The notes under the pieces: generated by a model
What the model was told of the DNA's origin: nothing
Databases searched by the model: none
The model's input: only the letters and a program-made list of their open reading frames with translations
Translations under genes and position numbers: made by a program
Source: Provencibacterium sp.
Lineage (GTDB): Bacteria > Bacillota > Clostridia > Oscillospirales > Ruminococcaceae
DNA: 64,000 nucleotides
Direction: 5' to 3'
Assembly: GCA_022793895.1 (NCBI GenBank)
Contig: JAAWDS010000006.1
Location: 62,001-126,000, forward strand
Shown: piece after piece, positions 43,157 through 51,231 of the stretch
How the letters are laid out: each line of letters begins with the position of its first letter
Position numbering within the stretch: position 1 is the first letter of the stretch

Positions 43157-44350
43157 TTACAATTTATTAGTAGTTGCTTCCTCCAAAAGATATTCTTCCG
43201 CCAACCGGAATTGCCCTATCGGACCGGAGCAAACAATCCCTTCAATTTCCAATTCTGTAAGAGCGGGAAGCAGCTCCCCTACCCCAAGCCCAGTGCGCGC
43301 AGCGATCGCCTGAACACTGGCTGGCCGCGCTTCGAGCGCTTCAAAAATAACCCGTCCGGTCTCGTCCAACCATTCCGGCGCCTCTTTTGTCCGGCCCGGT
43401 TCCGGCTTTTCTTGCGGTGCAGGCGTACCGGCCGTCGGGTTTACCGTCTCCTTTTCCGCCCTCTCCGAAAACAGATGCCGGTATTCCTCCAGAACATCCT
43501 CCGCGCTGAAAACCGGCTTGGCCCCGGCTCGAATAAGATTAAAAACGCCTGACGAACGGGAATCCTCCATGCGGGCGGTCACGCCGAATACATCTTTTCC
43601 TTGTTCCAGCGCATGACCCGCCGTAATCAGCGCGCCGCTGCCCTCTCCTGCTTCTACCACGACCGTCCCCAGTCCCAGACCAGAAATCAACCGGTTACGC
43701 TGCGGAAAATGTCCCGGATAAGGCGGAGTAGCCGGGGGATATTCGGTAATCACCGCCGTATATTGGCACATCCACTCCATCAATTTTCGATTTTGGGCAG
43801 GATAAGCGATATCAATCCCGCAGCCAGTAACAGCGTATGCCTTTCCGGACGCGTGCAACGCACCTTGAATTGCCGCCGTATCAATCCCGGCCGCCAGCCC
43901 GCTGACGATTACTGCGCCGCGCTTTGCCAACTGCCCGGCCAGCGTTTCGGCAGCGCGCAGGCCATATTCTGTGCAGCTGCGGGTTCCCACCATAGAAATG
44001 ATTAGCTCTTGATCCACCTGCGAGATATCGCCCTTCACATAGAGAACTGCCGGCATGGCATAGATATGGCGCAGCCGTACCGGGTAGAGAGGATCCTCTG
44101 GTGTGATTACCTGACAGTTCAGTTCCTGAGCGCGCAAAAAGACGGCCTGCGCTTTTTCAATCGAAGCCGCCGCCAATCGTTCCAGCTCCCTCTCGGTAAA
44201 CGCATGGCTGTCTATCCATCCCTCCCGGCCCAGCTCATAGATCGCCTGAGCAGTAGAAAACTTTCCAAACAGTGCGTTGATCCGGTGACTTCCCGGACTA
44301 AATACCTGTTGAAGCCAGATCCAGTAAATTTTTCTGTCATAGCCTGCCAT
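43157..44350 (-). CDS. dprA: DNA-processing protein DprA
   Basis: A 397-residue protein that loads RecA on incoming single-stranded DNA during transformation. It has a helical N-terminal domain (about 1-75), then the Rossmann-like DprA core: LYPVRLRHIYAMPAVLYVKGD, ISMVGTRSCTEYG, IVSGLAAGIDTAAIQGAL, TGCGIDIAYPAQNRKL, FPQRNRLISGL and VVEAGEGSGALITAGHALEQGKDVFGV. The C-terminal winged helix (about 325-390) follows a Pro/Glu linker. The start MAGYDRKIYWIWL at 44350 fits the family. The longer upstream frame overlaps the RNA methyltransferase gene. Confidence 0.95.
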   Translation of the reverse strand: MAGYDRKIYWIWLQQVFSPGSHRINALFGKFSTAQAIYELGREGWIDSHAFTERELERLAAASIEKAQAVFLRAQELNCQVITPEDPLYPVRLRHIYAMPAVLYVKGDISQVDQELIISMVGTRSCTEYGLRAAETLAGQLAKRGAVIVSGLAAGIDTAAIQGALHASGKAYAVTGCGIDIAYPAQNRKLMEWMCQYTAVITEYPPATPPYPGHFPQRNRLISGLGLGTVVVEAGEGSGALITAGHALEQGKDVFGVTARMEDSRSSGVFNLIRAGAKPVFSAEDVLEEYRHLFSERAEKETVNPTAGTPAPQEKPEPGRTKEAPEWLDETGRVIFEALEARPASVQAIAARTGLGVGELLPALTELEIEGIVCSGPIGQFRLAEEYLLEEATTNKL

Positions 44351-44406
44351 TCCACACCGTCTCTTTCCGTCTCCCTTTGAGGCAACCGTTTTCCCCGTCG
44401 GCCGCT

Positions 44407-45174
44407 TCAGCGCGTCATTTCGTAAATAAAAATCCCTGCCGCCATTGCCGCATTGAGCGACTGCGCTTTCCCAGACATCGGGATTGCCAAAGCCCCGTTG
44501 CATCGAGCAACTAATTCCTTCGGCAAACCGTTTCCTTCATTGCCAATCAGTAAACAGCAATCCCCGGTTAGATCGATTTCAGCCAGCGGCCGGGCGCTCT
44601 CGCAGAGCGCCGCGGCATAAACCGGAACGCCTTCCGCCTGCAAGGCGGAAACCATTTCTTCGGCGTGCTCCACCGTCCGCACAGGCATACGGAAAACGCC
44701 GCCCATGGTAGCGCGGAGCACCTTAGGCGCATAAAAATCCGGGCAGTCTGCACTGGCCATCACTTCCTCCAGACCGAAGGCTTCCGCTGTCCGGATAATC
44801 ATGCCGACGTTGCCCGGATCCTGGAGCGAGCAAAGCAGAACCGATTTGCGCGGAAGAGTGTCCCTCCGCCTCTCCGGAAACGGGAAAAGCGCCACCAGCC
44901 CTTGCGGGGATACGGTATCTCCGCAGGCACGCAACGCGCTTTCCGACAAGATGCAAACGTTGCTGCAAACCGCCTCAAAGGCTGGCAGAGATTCTTCTGC
45001 CACCTGCTCGCTCAACAGCACCTGGCGGGGGGACAGACCGCTCAAAAGCGCATCCTCCCACAAACGCCGCCCTTCCAGCACAAATTCTCCGCATTCCCGC
45101 CGGTAGCGCTTATTCTCCAGCAGTTTACGGACATGCCGGCAAAGTGCGTTGGAGGACGATGTGATCGATCGCAA
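44407..45174 (-). CDS. TrmH/SpoU-family RNA 2'-O-methyltransferase
   Basis: A 255-residue SPOUT methyltransferase. The N-terminal substrate-binding domain (about 1-95) has RKLLENKRYRRECGEFVLEGRRLWEDAL. The knotted SAM-binding domain has LCSLQDPGNVGMIIRTAEAFGLEEVMAS, LLIGNEGNGLPKEL and IPMSGKAQSLNAAMAAGIFIYE. The RNA target (23S rRNA or tRNA) cannot be told from sequence alone. The start is TTG, with GAGGGG nine bases upstream. It lies between rplT and dprA. A strong terminator separates it from rplT. Confidence 0.93.
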   Translation of the reverse strand: MRSITSSSNALCRHVRKLLENKRYRRECGEFVLEGRRLWEDALLSGLSPRQVLLSEQVAEESLPAFEAVCSNVCILSESALRACGDTVSPQGLVALFPFPERRRDTLPRKSVLLCSLQDPGNVGMIIRTAEAFGLEEVMASADCPDFYAPKVLRATMGGVFRMPVRTVEHAEEMVSALQAEGVPVYAAALCESARPLAEIDLTGDCCLLIGNEGNGLPKELVARCNGALAIPMSGKAQSLNAAMAAGIFIYEMTR

Positions 45175-45205
45175 GGTATCGTTCCCCTCTCCGATATAAA
45201 TAAGG

Positions 45206-45241
45206 AAAAGCGCCCGGTGTCAAGAGTGACACGGGCGTTTT
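45206..45241 (-). terminator. terminator of infC-rpmI-rplT
   Basis: AAAAGCGCCCGGTGTCA pairs with TGACACGGGCGTTTT (one bulge) around a four-base loop. On the minus strand the stem ends GCGCTTTTCC. It starts six bases after the rplT stop. Confidence 0.85.
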
Positions 45242-45246
45242 GCCGG

Positions 45247-45600
45247 TTAAAGAGCTGCTTTCGCTTTCTCGGTAAGTGCAGTAAACGCCGCAGGATCGTG
45301 AATAGCGATCTCAGAAAGCATTTTACGGTTGAGGGTGATCCCCGCCTTTTTCAGTCCGTTCATAAAGGTAGAGTAGTTCATGCCGTTCTGCTTGCATCCG
45401 GCCGAAATGCGGGTAATCCACAGGCGGCGGAAGTCGCGCTTTTTCTGCTTGCGGCCGACATAAGCATACCGGCCGGATTTCATGACTGCTTCTTTCGCAG
45501 TTCTAAACAATCTGGATTTGCCGCCAAAATAGCCCTTGGCCAGCTTCAAAACCTTTTTTCTTCTCTTGCGGGTCATTAACGCGCCTTTTACACGTGCCAT
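45247..45600 (-). CDS. rplT: 50S ribosomal protein L20
   Basis: A 117-residue basic protein needed for 50S assembly. The body matches the family: [63 protein letters not shown] and IAIHDPAAF. In Firmicutes L20 represses its own operon by binding the leader before infC. Third gene of infC-rpmI-rplT. Confidence 0.98.
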   Translation of the reverse strand: MARVKGALMTRKRRKKVLKLAKGYFGGKSRLFRTAKEAVMKSGRYAYVGRKQKKRDFRRLWITRISAGCKQNGMNYSTFMNGLKKAGITLNRKMLSEIAIHDPAAFTALTEKAKAAL

Positions 45601-45635
45601 ATTCTATACCTCCGATTCAAGGGTTGTTGTTCGAT

Positions 45636-45833
45636 TTATTTGTAAGGGATAAGCAGCTTGATAGCGGCTACATTGGTCTTATCGGCATAAGCCGCCTTCC
45701 GCAGCCCTCTCTTGCGCTTTGTGCTCTTTTTGTTCAGAATATGGGATTTGTAGGCATGCGCGCGCTTTACCTTGCCATTCTTGGTGAGCTTAAAGCGTTT
45801 TTTTGCACCGGTGTGTGTTTTCAGTTTCGGCAT
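45636..45833 (-). CDS. rpmI: 50S ribosomal protein L35
   Basis: A 65-residue basic protein: [46 protein letters not shown]. This is full length and typical. It lies between infC (24 bases) and rplT (35 bases). Confidence 0.98.
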   Translation of the reverse strand: MPKLKTHTGAKKRFKLTKNGKVKRAHAYKSHILNKKSTKRKRGLRKAAYADKTNVAAIKLLIPYK

Positions 45834-45857
45834 GATCTATATTCCTCCATTTCGTTT

Positions 45858-46394
45858 TTACTTGGTCGGTTTGACAGGCTTCGCCGGCTTGGGAGACATG
45901 AACATCACCATGCTCCTGCCCTCCATCTTTGGCGGCTTTTCTACATTACCAATTTCGCTGCATGCCTGGACAAAACGCTCCATTACACCGAAGCCCAGGT
46001 TGGTGTGCGCCAGCTCACGGCCGCGAAAGCGAATGGAAACCTTAACGCGATCCCCGCTCGACATGAATTTAACAGCCTGGGACACTTTGGTATTGAAATC
46101 ATGAACGTCAATGTTTAACGACATCCGCACTTCCTTGATCTCAATAATTTTCTGTTTCTTCTTGGCCTCTTTCTCACGTTTTGCCTGTTCGAACCGGTAT
46201 TTGCCATAGTCCATGATCCTACAGACAGGCGGCGTTGCAGTCGGGGCGATCATTACCAGGTCCAGATTCTTTTGAACAGCCATTTCGAGCGCTTCCTTGG
46301 AAGACATAAACCCGATCGGCTCACTGTCCGGCCCTAACAAGCGGACCTCCTTTTCCCTGATCTCCTCATTGATCTGCATTTCTTTTTTGCTAAT
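45858..46394 (-). CDS. infC: translation initiation factor IF-3, AUU start
   Basis: IF-3 prevents early subunit joining and checks the start codon. The N domain (LGPDSEPIGFMSSKEALEMAVQKNLDLVMIAPTATPPVCRIMDYGKYRFEQAKREKEAKKKQK) and C domain (SLNIDVHDFNTKVSQAVKFMSSGDRVKVSIRFRGRELAH) are complete. The first in-frame ATG (46379) has no ribosome-binding site. Five codons upstream an ATT at 46394 lies nine bases after GGAGG, giving ISKKEMQINEEIR, which aligns with the Bacillus IF-3 N-terminus. I therefore place the start at this AUU, giving 178 residues. An AUU start is a known way for IF-3 to limit its own synthesis. Confidence 0.93.
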   Translation of the reverse strand: MSKKEMQINEEIREKEVRLLGPDSEPIGFMSSKEALEMAVQKNLDLVMIAPTATPPVCRIMDYGKYRFEQAKREKEAKKKQKIIEIKEVRMSLNIDVHDFNTKVSQAVKFMSSGDRVKVSIRFRGRELAHTNLGFGVMERFVQACSEIGNVEKPPKMEGRSMVMFMSPKPAKPVKPTK

Positions 46395-46595
46395 GGTAAA
46401 ACACCTCCAAAGCCCTGTCGTTCCTCAATTCCTCATTTGTACCGCAAAAAAGCGTGAATGAAGTTCTTCCATTCACGCTTTATCCGGCAATACATACGCC
46501 TTCCTTTTTCTAAAAAAAGAAAACGAACGCTATAAACCGTATACGCTCTATGCGCACAGGTGAGAATGGCAAAACAACATTCTGCTTTATTGTTC
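46395..46595 (-). ncRNA. infC operon leader with intrinsic attenuator (L20-leader type)
   Basis: The leader of about 200 bases between the promoter and the AUU start contains a strong terminator at 46446-46482. On the minus strand the stem AAAGCGTGAATG / CATTCACGCTTT runs into TTTTTTG, only about 52 bases before infC. Upstream sequence could form an alternative antiterminator. This layout matches the L20-controlled attenuator of Firmicutes infC-rpmI-rplT. Assignment to that RNA family rests on gene context, not on a covariance model. Confidence 0.8.
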
Positions 46596-46601
46596 TCGTA
46601 T

Positions 46602-46630
46602 AGTTTACCAGTCCATCTCGGATTTGTCAA
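46602..46630 (-). promoter_or_regulatory. promoter of infC-rpmI-rplT
   Basis: On the minus strand a perfect TTGACA (46625-46630), a 17-base spacer and TAAACT (46602-46607). Confidence 0.8.
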
Positions 46631-46726
46631 GTCCCCTTTTTTAGCATTTCTGAGATATACGCAGGCTGATGTTTCGAGGATCATGAAGAAATCCGATCGG
46701 GAAAGTCCCCGTTTTGGGAGTATTTC

Positions 46727-47233
46727 TTATCCGTCATTCCCGGCCGCCGCCTGTGCCTGGAGAGTTTCCCCTGTAAGACGGTAGGTAGTCCATTCCTCCA
46801 TCGCTTGCGCATGAAGCGTTTCCCGGTAAAAGGCAATGGAAGGCGCGTTCCAATCCAGGCAAGACCATTCCATCCGCCCACAGCCCTGTTCCACAGCCCG
46901 CCGGGCCAGATAAGCAATCATTCGCTTGCCAATTCCTCGATTGCGGTAGGCCGGTTTTACAAAAAGATCCTCCAGATAGAGGCCGGGCTTCCCTAAGAAG
47001 GTGGAGAAATTATAAAAATATAACGCGAATGCAACTGGCTGGCCGTCAAGCTCTCCTATAATCACCTCCGCCATCTTCCGGAGAAAAAGGGAGTCCCGCA
47101 GCAACGTCTCATCAGCCGTCACCTGATCGGACATATGCTCATATTCAGCCAGTTCCTTGATAAAACAAAGAATCGGAGGAATATCCGCTTCTGTTCCCTG
47201 CCGGATAGTAAGGCCAGGCATCCTCTTTTCCAT
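46727..47233 (-). CDS. GNAT-family N-acetyltransferase (diamine acetyltransferase-like)
   Basis: A 168-residue single-domain GNAT protein. TIRQGTEADIPPILCFIKELAEYE opens the fold. AFALYFYNFSTFLGKPGLYLEDLFVKPAYRNRGIGKRMIAYLARRAVEQGCGRMEWSCLDWNAPSIAFYR contains the acetyl-CoA loop (RNRGIG) and the LYLEDLFV and DWN..SIAFY patterns seen in spermidine/spermine- and thialysine-type acetyltransferases. The amine substrate is inferred from that similarity. It is read toward the infC promoter and has no obvious partner. Confidence 0.85.
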   Translation of the reverse strand: MEKRMPGLTIRQGTEADIPPILCFIKELAEYEHMSDQVTADETLLRDSLFLRKMAEVIIGELDGQPVAFALYFYNFSTFLGKPGLYLEDLFVKPAYRNRGIGKRMIAYLARRAVEQGCGRMEWSCLDWNAPSIAFYRETLHAQAMEEWTTYRLTGETLQAQAAAGNDG

Positions 47234-47273
47234 TTTTTAACCTCTCTTTCTTTTAAAAGCAAGCAAACGAAAG

Positions 47274-47308
47274 GGCAGCAGCAAAGCGTTCTGCGTTTTG
47301 CTGCTGCT
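47274..47308 (-). terminator. terminator of the nhaC-like gene
   Basis: GCAGCAGCAAA and TTTGCTGCTGC pair around a loop with CG/CG extension. The U-tract on the minus side is short (CCCTTTC). It lies 61 bases past the stop. Confidence 0.5.
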
Positions 47309-47368
47309 CCTCAGCCAAAAGCAATTTCTCCATGACTACCAAAGGCGGCAATAAAAGCCCATTTTCAG

Positions 47369-48937
47369 CTACTTTTTACCGCTCGCTTCCTTTGGCATGT
47401 AAAACCGATGCAGCAGTACCAATGCCACAGTGAGCATTACCAAAGAAACTAGCAGAGTGACGAACAGATTTTTGGTAAATCCAGCTACGATATATCCGAT
47501 CGCGCAACAGGCCGCCACAGTGACAGCATAGGGAATTTGGGAAGCAACGTGGTTAATATGATCACAGGAAGCGCCTGTGGAGGAGAGAATGGTCGTGTCG
47601 GAGATGGGCGAGCAATGATCGCCAAAGACCGAACCGGCCAACGTGGCCGCAAGAGAGATGATGGTCAGCTCCGGTGCGACCCGCTCGCAAACTAAGGCGA
47701 TAATCGGGATCAAAATACCAAAGGTACCCCAGGAGGTCCCCATCGAGAACGAAAGGAAACCCGCTACAATAAAGACGATCACTGGAATGAGAGCGACCGG
47801 CATGTTCGAAGAGGCCACCAGGTTTCCGACATATTCGCCGGTAGAGAGCAGATCGCGGCAAACACCGCTGATGGTCCAGGCCAGCGTTAGGATAATAAAG
47901 GCGGGTACCATCGATTTTACACCCACTCCGATGCCGGACATAAACCGCTTAAAGGAGAGCACCTTGCGCGGGACAAACAGGAAAAACGCTACAATCAGCG
48001 CGCCAAAACCCGCCAGCGCAAGCGCCGGTCCGGCGTCGGTGTTCCCGAATCCGTCGGCCAGCGTCATGCCGCCCTCAAAATACCCGCCGATGTAGAGCAT
48101 CGAAAAGATCGAGAAAATGATGAGCGCAACGATCGGAATGATGAGGTCAATGACCTTGCCGCGCGAGGAAACCGCTATGGTGTTCAGTTCATCCGCCGCC
48201 GTTTCGGAAGATTCCCCAACGGAGGAATCCAGATCTCCCTTCTCCAGTGCGTTCTTTTCAAAGCGCGCCATCGGGCCGAATTCCAGCTTGGAAACCGAAA
48301 GCACCACGACCATAATGATCGTCAGCAGCGCATAAAGGTTATAGGGAATGGTCTGCATGAAAGCGCTCATACCATCCAGCCCGGTGCCGTCCATCTGAGA
48401 GATAACCGACGCCGCCCAAGAGGAAATAGGGGCGATGATACACACGGGAGCCGCCGTCGCATCAATGATATAGGCCAACTTTGCGTGCGAAATGCGGTGC
48501 TTATCCGTCACCGGACGCATCACCGTGCCAATCGTTAGGCAGTTAAAGTAATCGTCAATAAAGATCAAGACGCCCAACGCGCTGGTCGCCAGCTGCGCGC
48601 CCACGCGGGACTTGAGCTTGCTGACCGCCCAATCCCCATAGGCTTTTGAGCCGCCTGCCATGGTGATAACCGCTACCAAAGCCCCTAACAGCGCAAGGAA
48701 CAAGATAATGGCGGCGTTATCCCCCATCTTGACGGCCATCAGCTCTGTAGTCGTGGCAAAGGTTTTAACCGCTACGCCTAACACGCCGGAAGCCGTATAA
48801 GCCGAATAGATCAACGTTCCCGAAAGAATCCCAATGATGAGCGAAGAAATAACCTCCTTCGTCACCAGCGCCAGGCCGATTGCGATAACCGGCGGGAGTA
48901 TCGATAGAAAACCTACTTGAATCGCATCCATCTCCAT
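47369..48937 (-). CDS. NhaC-family Na+/H+ antiporter-type transporter
   Basis: A 522-residue integral membrane protein with about a dozen helices. Family motifs are LSILPPVIAIGLALVTKEVISSLIIGILSG, GDNAAIILFLALLGALVAVITMAGGSKAYGDWA, FIDDYFNCLTIGTVMRPVTDKHRISHAKLAYIIDATAAPVCIIAPISSWA, FSMGTSWGTFGILIPI and SVFGDHCSPISDTTILSSTGA. Relatives exchange sodium for protons or malate/lactate, or move amino acids, so the substrate is open. The start at 48937 follows GGGGAG, and 48931 is an alternative. Its promoter lies at 48992-49020 between inverted repeats. Confidence 0.88.
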   Translation of the reverse strand: MEMDAIQVGFLSILPPVIAIGLALVTKEVISSLIIGILSGTLIYSAYTASGVLGVAVKTFATTTELMAVKMGDNAAIILFLALLGALVAVITMAGGSKAYGDWAVSKLKSRVGAQLATSALGVLIFIDDYFNCLTIGTVMRPVTDKHRISHAKLAYIIDATAAPVCIIAPISSWAASVISQMDGTGLDGMSAFMQTIPYNLYALLTIIMVVVLSVSKLEFGPMARFEKNALEKGDLDSSVGESSETAADELNTIAVSSRGKVIDLIIPIVALIIFSIFSMLYIGGYFEGGMTLADGFGNTDAGPALALAGFGALIVAFFLFVPRKVLSFKRFMSGIGVGVKSMVPAFIILTLAWTISGVCRDLLSTGEYVGNLVASSNMPVALIPVIVFIVAGFLSFSMGTSWGTFGILIPIIALVCERVAPELTIISLAATLAGSVFGDHCSPISDTTILSSTGASCDHINHVASQIPYAVTVAACCAIGYIVAGFTKNLFVTLLVSLVMLTVALVLLHRFYMPKEASGKK

Positions 48938-48946
48938 TGTTCTCCC

Positions 48947-49050
48947 CTTTTTGTTCATTTGTATTTCCTGTTTTGGAAACAATTTATTCACATCATAACA
49001 CACATGATGAAAAATTACAATTTCTCACATTCACATAAATGAACAAAAAG
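48947..49050. repeat. 14-bp inverted repeat bracketing the nhaC-like promoter
   Basis: CTTTTTGTTCATTT (48947-48960) and AAATGAACAAAAAG (49037-49050) are exact reverse complements. One arm lies upstream of the -35 box, the other directly before the ribosome-binding site. Possible paired operator sites. Confidence 0.55.
48992..49020 (-). promoter_or_regulatory. promoter of the nhaC-like gene
   Basis: On the minus strand TTGTAA (49015-49020) and TATGAT (48992-48997) are 17 bases apart. The region from the antiporter start to the next gene (48938-49243) holds only this promoter, the inverted repeat and the terminator at 49147-49185. Confidence 0.7.
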
Positions 49051-49146
49051 ATATTTTTTGGAGGATAGAACAATTTTAGAAAGAATAATTTGCAAGAATA
49101 TACTAAACAAATTGCATGTATGCGATTCCTTCTCCTTTAACGAAGA

Positions 49147-49185
49147 AAAGCTAAGCATCGTCCAAAGGCGATGCTTAGCTTTTTG
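49147..49185 (-). terminator. terminator of the PfkB-family kinase gene
   Basis: AAAGCTAAGCATCG pairs perfectly with CGATGCTTAGCTTT around an eight-to-nine-base loop, with A and T tracts outside. It lies 59 bases past the kinase stop. Confidence 0.8.
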
Positions 49186-49243
49186 AATGCTGCAAAACCG
49201 TTTCGCTGGATATGTAGGAAACCCGTTCTGAACCCGCCGGCAT

Positions 49244-50284
49244 TCAACGCTCCATCTCTCCGCCGTTCTGATCCGAGTTGTGCTGGCGGACGATGCGGCT
49301 CATCTCTTCAAAATCACTCGCGGGCATATCGCCAATTACGGTGTTCTTCATGGCCGACATCGCATTTCCATAGTTCACCGCTTCCTGAATGGAGCCATAT
49401 TTCAAAAGGCCAAACAGAACGCCCGCCACATACGCATCCCCGCTGCCGATCCTATCGATCACGTCGATGTTTTCATAAGTCTTGCCGGTGTAGCAGTGCC
49501 GCTCCGCATGATAATAGATAGTGGAATTGAAGGAATGACACTTCGGACTCTTCACAATCCGGTTGGTACAAGCTACTAGGCTAGCGCCAAATTCCTCGCA
49601 ATAATCCCGCATGATCTCCTCAATGGTACCTTTCCTGTTCATCATCCGCCGGGAGGTCTCCTCCGAAACAAATAGGAAATCCACGTAAGGGAGAACCTCA
49701 AGGATGGTTTTACGGGCCGTCTCCTCATCCCAGAGGTTCGCGCGGTAGTTCACATCAAACGAAATATAAGCCCCGTTCTCTTTAAAGCGGTGGATCATCT
49801 CAATGGCGGTCTTTCTGGTGTTTTCGCTTAATGCTAAAGTAATGCCGCTGGTATGAAAAACCTTCGTTTCGGAATAGATCGAAGGATCCATTTCGCTGAT
49901 TGAAATACTGTTAAAAGAGGAATTTTTCCGATCGTATGTCACTGCCGGTTTACGTGGATAAGCGCCATATTCATAATAATAAATCCCGATCCTTTTTTCT
50001 GGGGAGGTATCATAAATGAGCAGGTCATCGCTCACCCCATAAAAACGGATCTTATTTTTAATCAACCGCCCCATGGCGTTGTCTGGCACCTTCGTGACAA
50101 TCCCAGTGCGCAGACCCAACAAGGAAAGGCCGGAAACAACGTTCAGCTCCGATCCTCCGGGGCGGTTCTCTAACGTTTCACATTGGCTGAGCCGCTCATG
50201 TCCAGACGGCGAAAGCCGCAGCATGACCTCCCCCAATCCAATGACCTCAAAGCTCTTGTGCATATCTGCGGTATTTAACTCCAC
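49244..50284 (-). CDS. PfkB-family sugar kinase, 2-keto-3-deoxygluconate kinase-like
   Basis: A 346-residue ribokinase-fold enzyme. Motifs are FEVIGLGEVMLRLSP and RPGGSELNVVSGLSLLG (substrate site), ISFDVNYRANLWDEE and the nucleotide/catalytic IDRIGSGDAYVAGVLFGLL, with Asp as base. The NYRxxLW pattern is typical of 2-keto-3-deoxygluconate kinases, so KDG is the best guess for the substrate. The start is GTG with GGGGGA five bases upstream. An ATG seven codons later lacks a good site. No other pectin or uronate genes are nearby. Confidence 0.78.
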   Translation of the reverse strand: MELNTADMHKSFEVIGLGEVMLRLSPSGHERLSQCETLENRPGGSELNVVSGLSLLGLRTGIVTKVPDNAMGRLIKNKIRFYGVSDDLLIYDTSPEKRIGIYYYEYGAYPRKPAVTYDRKNSSFNSISISEMDPSIYSETKVFHTSGITLALSENTRKTAIEMIHRFKENGAYISFDVNYRANLWDEETARKTILEVLPYVDFLFVSEETSRRMMNRKGTIEEIMRDYCEEFGASLVACTNRIVKSPKCHSFNSTIYYHAERHCYTGKTYENIDVIDRIGSGDAYVAGVLFGLLKYGSIQEAVNYGNAMSAMKNTVIGDMPASDFEEMSRIVRQHNSDQNGGEMER

Positions 50285-50395
50285 AAAAATCCCCCTTCTC
50301 TATTGGGTATAGCCTTAACGTGCGTCTTGTCCTTGGCCGCCGCTTAAACACTCCGCAAAACCGCATCCGAAGCGGCCAACGGGTCCTATTTTAGA

Positions 50396-50439
50396 AATGA
50401 GCCTGCTACACAAGAGGAACAAGGTGTAGCAGGCTCATT
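50396..50439 (-). terminator. terminator of the lipoprotein gene
   Basis: AATGAGCCTGCTACAC and GTGTAGCAGGCTCATT are exact reverse complements (16 bp) around 12 bases. On the minus strand TTTCT follows. It lies 52 bases past the stop. Confidence 0.8.
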
Positions 50440-50491
50440 ATAGCATATATTACCTAAATTGGAAAGAGGGGAAGTTCCTTTATAGACAGAT

Positions 50492-51193
50492 TCAGCCTGC
50501 CAGCTGTCCCAATGAACCGGCCATTTGTGAAACAGCGCCCAACAATCCCCCGGACACCGCATCCAAAAGCTCCGCCGTTGGCTCCGCCTTCCAGACTCCG
50601 TCCGTGCAGGTCAAGCGTATATCCACATCGGTTGATACCGGGTCGCCGGCCGCCGCTTCCAGCTGGTCGGGAAGTTTATCTATGACCAGCCGTCCCATCT
50701 CCTCCTGCGTTGCATTCGGACGGGAGAGCGCGATTTCCACGATCACAGGAAGTAGGGAATCCACGATACCAGAAAAATCCTGATTCGTAATGACCGCAGA
50801 GACAACGGCGCTGTCCCCTTCTATCTTTGTTTCGCCCAGCCGGTATTCCATATTCCGACTTATCCTCTTCAGCAAAATTTCTGCATCCTCCACGAAACCC
50901 TGAACAGACTCTGTAGAGCCTGTACCCGATTCAGGCAGCCATGTTTTCAAAGCCTCCATGTCTGCTTTCTGAAAGGCGTTCAGCATTGCGGAGACGGCAG
51001 CGGCCGGAGAATCTTCCTCTGTCTCCAGTTCTGAGGAAACAGACGAGGAAGAAGCGCCGCTGGCGGATCGGGCCTCTGAAGAAGAGGAGGAAACAGGTTC
51101 TTCCATTTCTTTTTTTCCAGCCGAGCATCCGGCAGAGGCCAGAGTTATGCACGACACTAAGAACAAAGCCAGTATTTTTTTAAACAACATCAT
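50492..51193 (-). CDS. uncharacterised lipoprotein
   Basis: A 233-residue protein beginning MMLFKKILALFLVSCITLASAGC, a lipoprotein signal with the modified Cys after SAG. A Ser/Glu-rich linker follows (about 25-60). The mature domain includes PAAAVSAMLNAFQKADMEALKTWLPE and SAVVSAVITNQDFSGIVDSLLPVIVEIAL, a pattern like the NTF2-fold DUF4878/DUF5105-type lipoproteins. No function is assigned. The start at 51193 follows AAAGGATGCG. It is 38 bases downstream of the P-loop kinase gene. Confidence 0.65.
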   Translation of the reverse strand: MMLFKKILALFLVSCITLASAGCSAGKKEMEEPVSSSSSEARSASGASSSSVSSELETEEDSPAAAVSAMLNAFQKADMEALKTWLPESGTGSTESVQGFVEDAEILLKRISRNMEYRLGETKIEGDSAVVSAVITNQDFSGIVDSLLPVIVEIALSRPNATQEEMGRLVIDKLPDQLEAAAGDPVSTDVDIRLTCTDGVWKAEPTAELLDAVSGGLLGAVSQMAGSLGQLAG

Positions 51194-51231
51194 CGCATCC
51201 TTTCTCTCAACCGTTCTCATTTTCTTCGGTT

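Noticed and set aside
46433-46684. 83-codon minus-strand frame upstream of infC
   Set aside because: It covers the promoter and attenuator hairpin and has no family features. The leader RNA explains the sequence better.
50439-50444. TATAAT on the minus strand next to the 50396-50439 hairpin, as a promoter for the sugar kinase
   Set aside because: The start site would fall inside the terminator stem and the -35 region is poor (TTTCCA).
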